A DNA stretch of 64,000 bases from Sulfuritalea sp. (GTDB lineage Bacteria; Pseudomonadota; Gammaproteobacteria; Burkholderiales; Rhodocyclaceae): NCBI GenBank assembly GCA_016716965.1, contig JADJUP010000027.1, positions 19,597 to 83,596 on the forward strand, in the 5' to 3' direction. Of the stretch, positions 1-8,216 are shown one piece after another. The notes under the pieces are model-generated. The model saw only the letters and a program-made list of their open reading frames with translations. It was not told the origin of the DNA and made no database searches. Made by a program: the position numbers and the translations under genes. Each line of letters starts with the position of its first letter. Within the stretch, counting starts at the first letter, position 1.

Positions 1-497
1 TGAAACGGATGTTCCTGCGCTCGCCGTTGCAGTTCACACGCATCAGCTCCGGCTTTACATACCGGCGCCCGCACCCGGTTCTGGGTGGCGTCCGCCCCCA
101 TTTGGCGATCGATTACGCCGCGCCGACCGGGACGCCGGTATGGGCCGTCGCAAATGGTGTCGTTTTATTCGCTGGTCGCAACCTCGGCAATGGCATCCAG
201 GTGCGGTTGCGCCATCGCGCCGGGTATGAGACTTACTACAACCACCTGTCGCGCATCGGGCGCGGTATTCGCCGCGGCGCGCAAGTCGAACAAAAGCAGG
301 TGATTGGTCACGTCGGCTCGACCGGACTTTCCACTGGTCCGCATCTCGACTATCGCGTGAAACGCGATGGCCGGTTCGTCAACCCTCTGAGTGAAAAATT
401 CTTGCCCGGTCGGCCGATTGCGAAATCCCAACGTGCATTGTTTCTTGAACACGCCCGCACAATCCTGGTGCAACTGGAACAAGAGACATCATCGTAG
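1..497 (+). CDS. M23 family metallopeptidase (LytM-type), 5' end cut by window
   Basis: C-terminal part of a peptidoglycan endopeptidase of the M23/LytM family, which would act on cross-linked murein in the periplasm. The reading frame is open from base 3, so the true start lies outside the window; the ATG at base 9 is internal. The visible part opens with SSGFTYRRPHPVLGG and then HLAIDYAAPTGTPVWA, which holds the first zinc-ligand H and D of the family (HxxxD). YNHLSRI and GSTGLSTGPHLDYRV supply the later HxH-type ligands. A 65-residue tail follows the catalytic core. The N-terminal region, where LysM or OapA domains would sit, is not visible, so no closer subfamily name is possible. Confidence 0.85.
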   Translation, partial: KRMFLRSPLQFTRISSGFTYRRPHPVLGGVRPHLAIDYAAPTGTPVWAVANGVVLFAGRNLGNGIQVRLRHRAGYETYYNHLSRIGRGIRRGAQVEQKQVIGHVGSTGLSTGPHLDYRVKRDGRFVNPLSEKFLPGRPIAKSQRALFLEHARTILVQLEQETSS

Positions 498-779
498 TCG
501 TCCATCCATCGTGATGCCTACTGGGCGGCTCAGTCGGCGCCGCCCTTGGCGCCCCGGTCGAGTTCATGTCTCTGAAACAGATTCACCAAGCCTTCGGCAC
601 AGCGGGGAGGCCAGCGGCATCAGAAGCGCGTATGAGCGAAATAGTCATGGCGGCGCCACCAGCACCCAAAGCGGGCGGCTTAATCAATGACATGTGGGCA
701 TTTTCCCGGAATATTAGCCCAACGGCTATGATGACGACATGGCGACTTCTGGGAAACAGTGATAACAGGCTGAATTGAT

Positions 780-856
780 TGGTCGGGGTGGAGGGATTCG
801 AACTCTCGACATCTTGCTCCCAAAGCAAGCGCGCTACCGGGCTGCGCCACACCCCG
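780..856 (-). tRNA. tRNA-Pro (anticodon TGG)
   Basis: On the minus strand the 77-nt sequence runs from CGGGGTG to CACCCCGACCA. The acceptor stem (CGGGGTG/CACCCCG) is perfect and the CCA is genome-encoded. The anticodon stem-loop is CTTGC-TTTGGGA-GCAAG with anticodon TGG, and the T-arm carries GTTCGAATC. The D-arm GCGCAGCCCGGTAGCGC matches bacterial proline tRNAs. The gene stands alone between the peptidase and dksA and is transcribed away from dksA. Confidence 0.97.
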
Positions 857-993
857 AACGGGGTCAATTTTACAGACCACGCTCTATCGCGGTCAATCAA
901 ATGACGCAGCATTGCTGCGACGAATCGAAACACTGCGGATTCCAGACAACATTCCCTTGCCCACTACGCAGCCCCCTGAAGGAAATTCGCCTC

Positions 994-1022
994 TTGCGGT
1001 CGTCCTTCGTTTCGTTTATAAA
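994..1022 (+). promoter_or_regulatory. Putative sigma-70 promoter of dksA
   Basis: A TTGCGG box (994-999) is followed after 17 bp by TATAAA (1017-1022). The start codon of dksA lies 31 bp after the -10 box. The spacing is ideal but the -35 box matches only in its TTG, so this is a motif-based prediction. Confidence 0.45.
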
Positions 1023-1053
1023 GCCGATTCTCCAGATTCACGGATGCTCCGCA

Positions 1054-1482
1054 ATGGCTGAAGACCTGCTGCACAAGAAGCAATTCCCGCCCTACACGCC
1101 CAAGAAGGGTGAGGACTACATGAGCTCGAAACAACTGGCTCATTTTCGCGACATACTGATGTCGCTCAAGGACGAATTGAGCGAAGACATCGAGCGTACG
1201 GTGCATACCATGCAGGACGAAGCGACCGTATTCGCGGACCCGAACGACCGTGCCAGCCAGGAGTCCGACATCGCGCTGGAACTGCGCAATCGCGACCGTG
1301 AGCGCAAACTGATCAAGAAAGTGGAAGAATCGATCGCCCGCATAGAGTCTGGCGAATATGGTTACTGTGATTCATGTGGTGTCGAAATTGGATTGAAACG
1401 CCTTGAGGCGCGCCCTACGGCGACACTTTGCATCGATTGCAAGACGCTCGAAGAGCATCGCGAAAAGCAGGTCGGGAAATAG
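1054..1482 (+). CDS. dksA: RNA polymerase-binding transcription factor DksA
   Basis: DksA inserts its coiled coil into the RNA polymerase secondary channel and, with ppGpp, tunes rRNA and amino-acid promoters. Starting at the ATG at 1054 gives 142 residues, close to the usual 140-150. The frame is open much further upstream but runs back through the tRNA, so the longer reading is rejected. The zinc finger has four cysteines, C105, C108, C126 and C129, in CDSCGVEIGLKRLEARPT and LCIDC. The coiled-coil tip retains the DPxDRA motif (D62, D65, A67), which matches the aspartates needed for activity in E. coli DksA. A perfect palindromic terminator follows directly. Confidence 0.95.
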   Translation: MAEDLLHKKQFPPYTPKKGEDYMSSKQLAHFRDILMSLKDELSEDIERTVHTMQDEATVFADPNDRASQESDIALELRNRDRERKLIKKVEESIARIESGEYGYCDSCGVEIGLKRLEARPTATLCIDCKTLEEHREKQVGK

Positions 1483-1500
1483 GACGCAGCGTCCATGAGA

Positions 1501-1536
1501 CCAACAAAAAGGACGCCTAGGCGTCCTTTTTGTTGG
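1501..1536. terminator. Bidirectional intrinsic terminator between dksA and pnp
   Basis: A 36-nt perfect palindrome centred on CCTAGG, with arms CCAACAAAAAGGACG and CGTCCTTTTTGTTGG. The A-tract in one arm gives a T-tract on either strand, so it can terminate both dksA (plus) and pnp (minus), which converge here. Confidence 0.85.
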
Positions 1537-1553
1537 CCGATAGGAAACCTGCC

Positions 1554-3668
1554 CTACTGGGTCGTCGCCGGGGCAGTTGCCTCAGCTGCAATGGCTTTCA
1601 TCGACAGCCGGACACGGCCCTTGTCATCAGTCTCAATGACCTTGACCTTCACTACCTGGCCTTCCTTGAGGTAATCGGCAACGGCATTGACTCGCTCGCT
1701 GGCGATCTGCGAGATATGTAGCAAACCGTCCTTGCCGGGAAGCAGGCTGACGATCGCACCGAAATCCAGCAGGCGCAGCACGGTGCCTTCATAGATCCGG
1801 CCGACTTCAACTTCTGCGGTGATATCCTCGATGCGCTTTTTCGCGACCTGGGCCGCGTCGGCATTCACGGACGAAATGGTGATCGAGCCGTCGTCCTCGA
1901 TATCGATCACGCAACCTGTTTCTTCGGTCAGCGCGCGAATCACGGCGCCACCCTTGCCGATCACGTCGCGAATCTTCTCCGGATTGATCTTCATGTGGAT
2001 CATGCGCGGAGCGAAATTGGACACTTCCTCGCGATGCCCCGACATGGAGCCGGTCATCTGCGCCAGGATATGCAGCCGTGCTTCCTTGGCCTGGGCCAGT
2101 GCAACCTGCATGATTTCCTTGGTGATGCCCTGGATCTTGATGTCCATCTGCAGCGCGGTGATGCCGTCTTCGGTACCCGCAACCTTGAAGTCCATGTCGC
2201 CCAGATGATCCTCGTCGCCGAGGATGTCGGTCAGCACGGCAAAACGGCCACCATCCTTGATCAGGCCCATCGCGATACCAGCCACAGGCGCCTTGAGCGG
2301 CACACCGGCATCCATCAGCGCCAGAGAACCGCCGCACACCGATGCCATCGATGACGAACCGTTGGACTCGGTGATTTCCGACACGACGCGCATGGAGTAA
2401 CCGAACTCATCAGCTGAGGGCAAAACCGCAAGCAACGCGCGCTTGGCAAGCCGACCGTGGCCAATCTCGCGGCGCTTCGGCGTACCGACACGACCGGTTT
2501 CGCCCGTCGCGTAGGGAGGCATATTGTAGTGAAGCATGAAGCGGTCACGGTACTCGCCCTGCAGCGCATCGATGATCTGCTCATCGCGGCCGGTGCCCAG
2601 GGTGGCAACCACCAGCGCCTGTGTCTCGCCACGGGTAAACAAGGCGGAACCGTGGGTGCGCGGCAGGACGCCGTTGCGGATCACGATCGGACGAACGGTA
2701 CGGGTGTCACGACCATCGATGCGCGGCTCTCCGTTGAGGATCTGGCTACGCACGATCTTGGCTTCAAGATCGAATACGGTATTGCCAATGAGATTCGAAT
2801 CCGGGGGATTCTCGACACCTTCGGTCAGCGCGGCGATGGTCTTCTTGGTAATTTCACGGGTCTTCTGGGTCCGCGCCTGCTTGCTGGTGATGCGATAGGC
2901 TTCGCGCAGATCGGCTTCGGCCAACTCGGCAACGCGGGCGATCAGGGGTTCGTTCTTGGCAGGTGCCTGCCAATCCCATTCCGGCTTGCCGGCAGCCTCC
3001 ACCAATTCGTTGATCGCCTTGATCGCGGCCTGCATCTGGTCGTGGCCAAACACCACTGCGCCGAGCATGATTTCCTCGGAAAGGCGCTTGGCCTCGGACT
3101 CGACCATCAGCACGGCGGCCTCGGTTCCGGCGACGACCAGGTCGAGCTGGGTGCTTTCCAGCTGGGTCTTGGTCGGACACAGCACATACTTGCCATCGAT
3201 GTACCCGACGCGGGCAGCACCGATCGGGCCACTGAAAGGAATGCCCGACAAGGACATGGCAGCCGATGCACCGAGCATGGCCGGGATGTCCGGATCAATT
3301 TCGGGATTGCAGGACATTACGGTGCAGACCACCTGAACTTCGTTGTAGAACGCGTCGGGAAACAATGGACGCAATGGGCGATCGATCAGGCGCGAGGTCA
3401 GGATTTCCTTTTCCGAAGGGCGGCCTTCGCGCTTGAAGAATCCACCCGGAATGCGACCGGCAGCATAGGTTCGCTCCTGGTAATCGACGGTCAGCGGGAA
3501 AAAATCCTGGCCCGGTTTCGCATTCAGCGCGCCCACCACGGTTGCCAGAACCACAGTGTCATCCATCGTGACCATGACAGCACCGCCGGCCTGGCGGGCG
3601 ATTTCGGCGGTTTCAAGGGTGACGGTATGGTCACCATAGGCAAAGCTCTTCTTGATCGGATTCAGCAC
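1554..3668 (-). CDS. pnp: Polyribonucleotide nucleotidyltransferase (PNPase)
   Basis: 3'-5' phosphorolytic exoribonuclease and part of the RNA degradosome. Two RNase PH-like domains are followed by a KH domain (MIHMKINPEKIRDVIGKGG, with the GxxG loop) and a C-terminal S1 domain (VGRIYEGTVLRLLDFGAIV). I start it at a GTG (3668), giving 704 residues beginning MLNPIKKSF, because AAAGGA sits 6 bp upstream and other PNPases begin near this KKSF segment. A TTG six codons further upstream (3686) is the alternative. It lies downstream of rpsO, separated by a terminator-like hairpin, as in many proteobacteria. An RNase III-sensitive leader as in E. coli was not identified. Confidence 0.95.
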   Translation of the reverse strand: MLNPIKKSFAYGDHTVTLETAEIARQAGGAVMVTMDDTVVLATVVGALNAKPGQDFFPLTVDYQERTYAAGRIPGGFFKREGRPSEKEILTSRLIDRPLRPLFPDAFYNEVQVVCTVMSCNPEIDPDIPAMLGASAAMSLSGIPFSGPIGAARVGYIDGKYVLCPTKTQLESTQLDLVVAGTEAAVLMVESEAKRLSEEIMLGAVVFGHDQMQAAIKAINELVEAAGKPEWDWQAPAKNEPLIARVAELAEADLREAYRITSKQARTQKTREITKKTIAALTEGVENPPDSNLIGNTVFDLEAKIVRSQILNGEPRIDGRDTRTVRPIVIRNGVLPRTHGSALFTRGETQALVVATLGTGRDEQIIDALQGEYRDRFMLHYNMPPYATGETGRVGTPKRREIGHGRLAKRALLAVLPSADEFGYSMRVVSEITESNGSSSMASVCGGSLALMDAGVPLKAPVAGIAMGLIKDGGRFAVLTDILGDEDHLGDMDFKVAGTEDGITALQMDIKIQGITKEIMQVALAQAKEARLHILAQMTGSMSGHREEVSNFAPRMIHMKINPEKIRDVIGKGGAVIRALTEETGCVIDIEDDGSITISSVNADAAQVAKKRIEDITAEVEVGRIYEGTVLRLLDFGAIVSLLPGKDGLLHISQIASERVNAVADYLKEGQVVKVKVIETDDKGRVRLSMKAIAAEATAPATTQ

Positions 3669-3683
3669 AACGATTCCTTTCGG

Positions 3684-3724
3684 CAAAAAATAAAAGCCGG
3701 TACAGCCATCACGGCTGTACCGGC
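3684..3724 (-). terminator. Intrinsic terminator/attenuator between rpsO and pnp
   Basis: On the minus strand a perfect 12-bp stem (GCCGGTACAGCC / GGCTGTACCGGC, plus-strand 3696-3707 and 3713-3724) with a 5-nt loop is followed by TTTTATTTTTT. It sits just before the pnp start, so it should end rpsO transcripts and let only read-through reach pnp. Confidence 0.85.
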
Positions 3725-3803
3725 CTGTTCAGCAAGCCTGCGCAGTATCTGGCGCAAAGCACATCGCGCGTCCGGGACAACCCGTACAGGCGTCAGGTAA
3801 AAA

Positions 3804-4073
3804 TTACTTGCGCAGACCGAGTCGCTCGATCAGCGAACGATAGCCATCGGCGTTCTTGCGCTTGAGGTAGTCCAGCATTTTGCGACGCTGGCTGACCATT
3901 TTGAGCAGGCCGCGGCGTGAATGGTGGTCCTTGGTGTGGGCCTTGAAATGGCCGGTCAAATCGTTGATGCGCGCCGTAAGCAGCGCTACCTGTACTTCGG
4001 GAGAGCCAGTGTCACCCTGGGCACGCTGGTAGTCGGTGACGATTTTGGCTTTGTCGTTCGTGGAAATTGCCAT
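3804..4073 (-). CDS. rpsO: 30S ribosomal protein S15
   Basis: Primary 16S rRNA-binding protein of the small-subunit platform. The 89 residues match the family length exactly and contain the expected GSPEVQVALLT, HFKxHxKDHHSRRGLL and RRKMLDYLK blocks that contact the h20-h21-h22 junction. AAGGAAACCACA before the ATG is the ribosome-binding site. It has its own promoter upstream (4123-4152), so it can be expressed independently of truB. Confidence 0.97.
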   Translation of the reverse strand: MAISTNDKAKIVTDYQRAQGDTGSPEVQVALLTARINDLTGHFKAHTKDHHSRRGLLKMVSQRRKMLDYLKRKNADGYRSLIERLGLRK

Positions 4074-4122
4074 TGTGGTTTCCTTGCTGATCCTGTGATG
4101 TTGGGCTCTTGGAGAACCGTGG

Positions 4123-4152
4123 ATTATAACGATTTGAATACAATCTAATCAA
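4123..4152 (-). promoter_or_regulatory. Putative sigma-70 promoter of rpsO
   Basis: On the minus strand TTGATT (plus 4147-4152) and a perfect TATAAT (plus 4123-4128) are 18 bp apart in an AT-rich gap between truB and rpsO. The start codon of rpsO lies about 50 bp downstream. Confidence 0.6.
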
Positions 4153-4172
4153 GCACTAGTGACTAATCTGCG

Positions 4173-5102
4173 TCAAACCCCTGCGACCAATCGCTGCGGT
4201 CGCAACCAACCGTCGCCAGACTGCCGGCAAAGGCCGATAAAACGTTGTTCATGGTCATAAGCGCGCAATCGCGTGCCATCTTCCGCCGACCAGCGAATCG
4301 GCTGGCCTTGCCGCAATCGTGCCGCATCTGCCTGGTCCAGGCATGCCGATGGCAGGCCGGCAAGCAGCGCATCCGGGGGGGCGAGCAAAACATCGCGCGC
4401 CTCAACCGGCAGCGCCGCAAGCGCCTCCATTGTATGTGCCTGGACGACGTCAAGTTCCCCTATGCCGGTGCGACGCAAGGCCGCAAGATGGGCCCCGCAG
4501 TCCAACCGGGTGCCAATGTCGGCAGCAAGGGTACGTACATACGTACCCTTGCTGCAAAGTACCTCGAACGTGAAGCGAGCGCCGGCAGGATCTTCCATCC
4601 ATTCCAGGAGACGCAATTCATGGATGCTGATACGCCGCGCGTTTCGTTCCAGTTCGATCCCGGCACGAGCGTATTCGTAGAGGGGCTTGCCGTCGCGCTT
4701 CAATGCAGAATGCATTGGCGGCACCTGATCGATCACGCCGACAAAATCTGCAAGTACCGACTCTGCATCATCGCGCGAGACATTAACCGGACGGCGCTCC
4801 AGCACCATGCCCTCTGCGTCCGCGGTATCGGTTGTGATACCGAGTTGCACCGTCGCCAGATAGCGTTTGTCGGCATCGAGCAATTCACTCGAAAATTTGG
4901 TCGCCTCGCCGAAACACAGCGGAAGCAGGCCCGTCGCGAGCGGATCTAGAGTTCCGGTATGCCCGGCCTTTTCGGCGTTGAACAGGCGGCGCACCTCTTG
5001 CAGGGCGTGGTTGGAAGAAATGCCGAGCGCCTTGTCGAGCAGCAGCACGCCATCGAGGCGCCTTCGCGCGGGGCGACGAAACTGGACTCGGGACTTGCTC
5101 AC
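4173..5102 (-). CDS. truB: tRNA pseudouridine(55) synthase TruB
   Basis: Makes the universal pseudouridine 55 in the T-loop of tRNAs. The 309-residue protein has the TruB signature GHTGTLDPLATG with catalytic Asp53 near the N-terminus. KRYLATVQLG and the RNA-binding segment SKGTYVRTLAADIG follow, and a C-terminal PUA-like domain comes after about residue 240. The start codon overlaps the rbfA stop by 4 bp (ATGA), which suggests translational coupling in the nusA-infB operon. Confidence 0.96.
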   Translation of the reverse strand: MSKSRVQFRRPARRRLDGVLLLDKALGISSNHALQEVRRLFNAEKAGHTGTLDPLATGLLPLCFGEATKFSSELLDADKRYLATVQLGITTDTADAEGMVLERRPVNVSRDDAESVLADFVGVIDQVPPMHSALKRDGKPLYEYARAGIELERNARRISIHELRLLEWMEDPAGARFTFEVLCSKGTYVRTLAADIGTRLDCGAHLAALRRTGIGELDVVQAHTMEALAALPVEARDVLLAPPDALLAGLPSACLDQADAARLRQGQPIRWSAEDGTRLRAYDHEQRFIGLCRQSGDGWLRPQRLVAGV

Positions 5103-5500
5103 TCGTTGCGCAGGTTCTTGTCCGACTCGACCGCCTCGTCGATCAGTTTCGACAGTCGCGCGCCTTCCTGCACCGAAGGATCGAAGACAAAGTGCAATTC
5201 CGGGACATGGTGGATGCGCACACGGCGCCCCAATTCACGGCGCAGAAAGGTGGCCGAATGCTGCAGGCCCTGGGCGATCAATTCGTTTGAGGCGGGATCA
5301 GCCATGGATGTATAAAACACCTTGGCATGCGCGTAATCGGGCGTCAGTTCGACGCCGGTAAGCGTTACCAGCGTCAATTTTGGCGCAATGCGCAGATCCT
5401 TCAGGTGGAAGCGGAGCAGATCGGCCAACTCGCGGCGAATCTGCTGCGCAACGCGGTCGGACCGCTCGAATCCCTGACCCGTTCCGCGCCTGGTTGCCAT
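5099..5500 (-). CDS. rbfA: Ribosome-binding factor A
   Basis: 30S maturation and cold-adaptation factor with a single KH-type fold. At 133 residues it is of normal length. Recognisable stretches are RVAQQIRRELADLL at the N-terminus and YAHAKVFYTSM in the middle. RLSKLIDEAVESDK lies near the C-terminus. It sits 6 bp after infB and overlaps truB by 4 bp, the standard operon position. Confidence 0.95.
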   Translation of the reverse strand: MATRRGTGQGFERSDRVAQQIRRELADLLRFHLKDLRIAPKLTLVTLTGVELTPDYAHAKVFYTSMADPASNELIAQGLQHSATFLRRELGRRVRIHHVPELHFVFDPSVQEGARLSKLIDEAVESDKNLRNE

Positions 5501-5506
5501 CGTCGA

Positions 5507-8206
5507 TCAGTTCAGGGTGCGAGCGATTTCCTGGACTTCGAAAACTTCAAGCTGATCGCCTTCGTTGATATCGTTGAAGTTCTTCAGGCTCAAGCCACAC
5601 TCAAAACCTTCCTTGACCTCGCGTACGTCATCCTTGAACCGCTTGAGTGAATCCAGTTCGCCGGTATGGATCACCGCATTGTTGCGCAACAGTCGTACCG
5701 AAGCGTTGCGCTTGACGATGCCGGACAGCACCATGCAGCCGGCTACGGCGCCGATGCGCGAGATGCGGAACACCTGGCGGATCTCGACGATGCCGAGCAC
5801 GACTTCCCTCTTCTCGGGTGCCAGCATTCCGGACAAGGCGGCCTTCACTTCGTCCACCGCGGCATAGATGATGTTGTAGTAGCGGATATCGACACCGAGG
5901 CTCTCGGCAGCCTTGCGCGCACCGACGTCGGCGCGGGTATTGAAGCCGATGACCACAGCCTTCGACGCGGCCGCGAGGTTGATGTCGGACTCGCTGATTC
6001 CGCCAACGCCGGCGTGGACGACGGTGACCTTGACCTCTGCTGTGGATAGCTTGTGGAGCGACTGCACCAGTGCTTCCTGAGAACCCTGCACGTCTGCCTT
6101 GATGATCAGTGGCAGGGTGCGAATCTCGCCCTCGGCCATTTGCTCGAACATGTTCTCGAGCTTGGCGGCCTGCTGCTTCGCCAGCTTGACGTCGCGGAAC
6201 TTGCCCTGGCGGAACAGGGCGATTTCACGCGCCTTGCGCTCGTCAAGAATGACCATGCCCTCGTCGCCCGCAGCCGGCACATCGGTAAGACCCTGGATCT
6301 CGACCGGAATCGAGGGGCCTGCGGAATCGATCGACTTGCCGTTTTCGTCGATCATGGCGCGTACCCGACCGAACACGGCGCCTGCCAGGAGCACATCTCC
6401 GCGGCGCAGCGTTCCCGACAGGACGAGTATCGTCGCCACCGGACCCTTGCCCTTGTCGAGGCGAGCTTCGATTACCAATCCTTTGGCCGGCGCATCGACT
6501 GGCGCGACCAGTTCCAGCACCTCGGCCTGCAGCAATACCTGTTCCAGCAGGTCATCGATACCCTGGCCGGTCTTGGCCGAGACGCCAACGAATGGCGAGT
6601 CGCCGCCGTATTCCTCAGGAACCACCCCCTCAGCGACCAATTCCTGCTTGACCCGATCAAGGTTCGCGTCGGGCTTGTCGATTTTGGTGACCGCCACGAT
6701 CAGCGGCACATCGGCCGCCTTCGCGTGGTGAATCGCCTCGCGGGTCTGCGGCATGACGCCGTCGTCGGCTGCAACGACGAGAATCACCAGGTCGGTGGCC
6801 TTGGCACCGCGTGCACGCATCGCGGTGAAGGCCTCGTGGCCCGGCGTGTCGAGAAACGTGATCATGCCGCGCGGGGTTTCGACGTGATAGGCGCCGATAT
6901 GCTGCGTTATTCCACCCGCTTCACCATGAGCCACGCGGCTCTTGCGGATGTAATCGAGCAGAGAGGTCTTGCCGTGGTCAACGTGGCCCATCACGGTAAC
7001 GACCGGCGCGCGAGGCAACTGCACCACATCCTTGTGTTCACCTTCGTCGGCGAGGAACGCATCCGGATCGTCGAGCTTCGCGGCGAACGCCTTGTGTCCG
7101 AGTTCCTCGACCACGATCATGGCCGTTTCCTGATCCAGCACCTGGTTGATGGTGACCATCGATCCCATTTTCATCAGCGCCTTGATGACTTCGGTGGCCT
7201 TGACCGTCATCTTGTGCGCCAGGTCGGCAACTGAAATGGTTTCCGGTACGTGCACTTCGCGCACGATCGCCTCGACCGGTTGCTGAACCTGGGTTTCTTC
7301 AGTGTGGCCATGGCGACCGCCGTGACGGCCGCCGCCCTTCGAGCCGCGCCAGCCCGACGTGCCGGCATCGCCACGTGTCTTGATCGCGCGCCGCTTGGCG
7401 GCATCATCTTTCCAGGCATCCTTCTTCGCCGGCTTGGCCTTGCCGTCTTCCGGCTTGGTCGCCGGCTTGTGGATGGTTCCCGACACGCCTGCGGCCGCAG
7501 CGGCCTGTTCCTTGGCCTTCTTCGCTTCGGCAGCCGCCAGTTGTGCCTGCTGTTCAGCCAGCCGCGCTTCCGCTTCAGCACGAGCTCGCGCTTCGCGCTC
7601 GTTCTTTTCCTTGAATTCCGCCGCCTGGATCGCCGACAGCTTGCCCTGGCGCCGCGATTCGGCCTCACGCAACGCCTGCTGTGCCGGATCGATGTGCGAA
7701 CGAACCGACGCAACCGTTGCGGCGGCAGATGGCTCAGATGCAATTTCAACGACTGGAACAGATTCTGGGACTGGAGCCGATTCCACTACGGGAGTCGGCG
7801 CTGGCGCCACGGCGACCGGTGCGACAACCTCGGCCGGGATCTCTACCGGCGCCTCCACCGGTGCCTCGACAATAGCTTCGGCTGCAACTTCGGCCGCAAG
7901 CTCACTGGCATCGCGCTTGACGAATACGCGCTTCTTGCGCACCTCCACCTGGATCGTGCGCGCCTTGCCGGTGGAATCGGAGGCCCGGATCTCGCTGGTC
8001 TGTTTGCGGGTCAGGGTGATCTTGGCCTTGGGCGCGGTTTCGCCATGCGACTTGCGCAGGTAGTCAAGCAGTCGCGACTTGTCCTGTTCGGACAAGGTGT
8101 CGTTGGAGGCTTCCTTGCTGACGCCGGCCTTGGCCAACTGCTCCAGCAGGGCCGGCGCCGGCATTTTCAGTTCGGTCGCAAATTGTGAAACTGTCATCAA
8201 AGCCAT
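5507..8206 (-). CDS. infB: Translation initiation factor IF-2
   Basis: GTPase that brings fMet-tRNA to the 30S subunit and drives subunit joining. The 899-residue protein has an IF2_N domain (MTVSQFATELKMP). Next comes a long Ala/Pro/Glu-rich and then basic coiled linker (about residues 90-310), a second IF2_N-like segment (VADLAHKMTVKATEVIKALMKMG) and the G domain. The G domain shows GHVDHGKT near residue 405, DTPGHEAF near 451 and TKIDK. The C1/C2 beta-barrels complete the protein. One copy of the 22-bp dispersed motif lies in the linker and encodes PAPT. Confidence 0.97.
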   Translation of the reverse strand: MALMTVSQFATELKMPAPALLEQLAKAGVSKEASNDTLSEQDKSRLLDYLRKSHGETAPKAKITLTRKQTSEIRASDSTGKARTIQVEVRKKRVFVKRDASELAAEVAAEAIVEAPVEAPVEIPAEVVAPVAVAPAPTPVVESAPVPESVPVVEIASEPSAAATVASVRSHIDPAQQALREAESRRQGKLSAIQAAEFKEKNEREARARAEAEARLAEQQAQLAAAEAKKAKEQAAAAAGVSGTIHKPATKPEDGKAKPAKKDAWKDDAAKRRAIKTRGDAGTSGWRGSKGGGRHGGRHGHTEETQVQQPVEAIVREVHVPETISVADLAHKMTVKATEVIKALMKMGSMVTINQVLDQETAMIVVEELGHKAFAAKLDDPDAFLADEGEHKDVVQLPRAPVVTVMGHVDHGKTSLLDYIRKSRVAHGEAGGITQHIGAYHVETPRGMITFLDTPGHEAFTAMRARGAKATDLVILVVAADDGVMPQTREAIHHAKAADVPLIVAVTKIDKPDANLDRVKQELVAEGVVPEEYGGDSPFVGVSAKTGQGIDDLLEQVLLQAEVLELVAPVDAPAKGLVIEARLDKGKGPVATILVLSGTLRRGDVLLAGAVFGRVRAMIDENGKSIDSAGPSIPVEIQGLTDVPAAGDEGMVILDERKAREIALFRQGKFRDVKLAKQQAAKLENMFEQMAEGEIRTLPLIIKADVQGSQEALVQSLHKLSTAEVKVTVVHAGVGGISESDINLAAASKAVVIGFNTRADVGARKAAESLGVDIRYYNIIYAAVDEVKAALSGMLAPEKREVVLGIVEIRQVFRISRIGAVAGCMVLSGIVKRNASVRLLRNNAVIHTGELDSLKRFKDDVREVKEGFECGLSLKNFNDINEGDQLEVFEVQEIARTLN
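7793..7814 (+). repeat. 22-bp dispersed motif, copy 1
   Basis: AGTCGGCGCTGG-CGCC-ACGGCG on the plus strand inside infB (antisense to the gene). On the coding strand it contributes the peptide PAPT in the flexible linker. Confidence 0.75.
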
Positions 8207-8216
8207 GCCGTACCTC

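Noticed and set aside
532..553. AGTCGGCGCCG at 532, a possible 14th copy of the dispersed motif
   Set aside because: The left half matches but the ACGG half is missing, so it was not counted.
498..779. Possible small gene or sRNA between the M23 peptidase gene and tRNA-Pro
   Set aside because: Only short frames without ribosome-binding sites and no convincing hairpin-plus-T tract; I see nothing to call in these 282 bp.
2457..3800. 447-codon plus-strand open frame opposite pnp
   Set aside because: Antisense to a clear PNPase gene; low-complexity, no domain.
6053..7234. 393-codon and nearby open frames on the plus strand opposite infB
   Set aside because: Shadow of the IF-2 gene; no ribosome-binding site and no recognisable protein motif.
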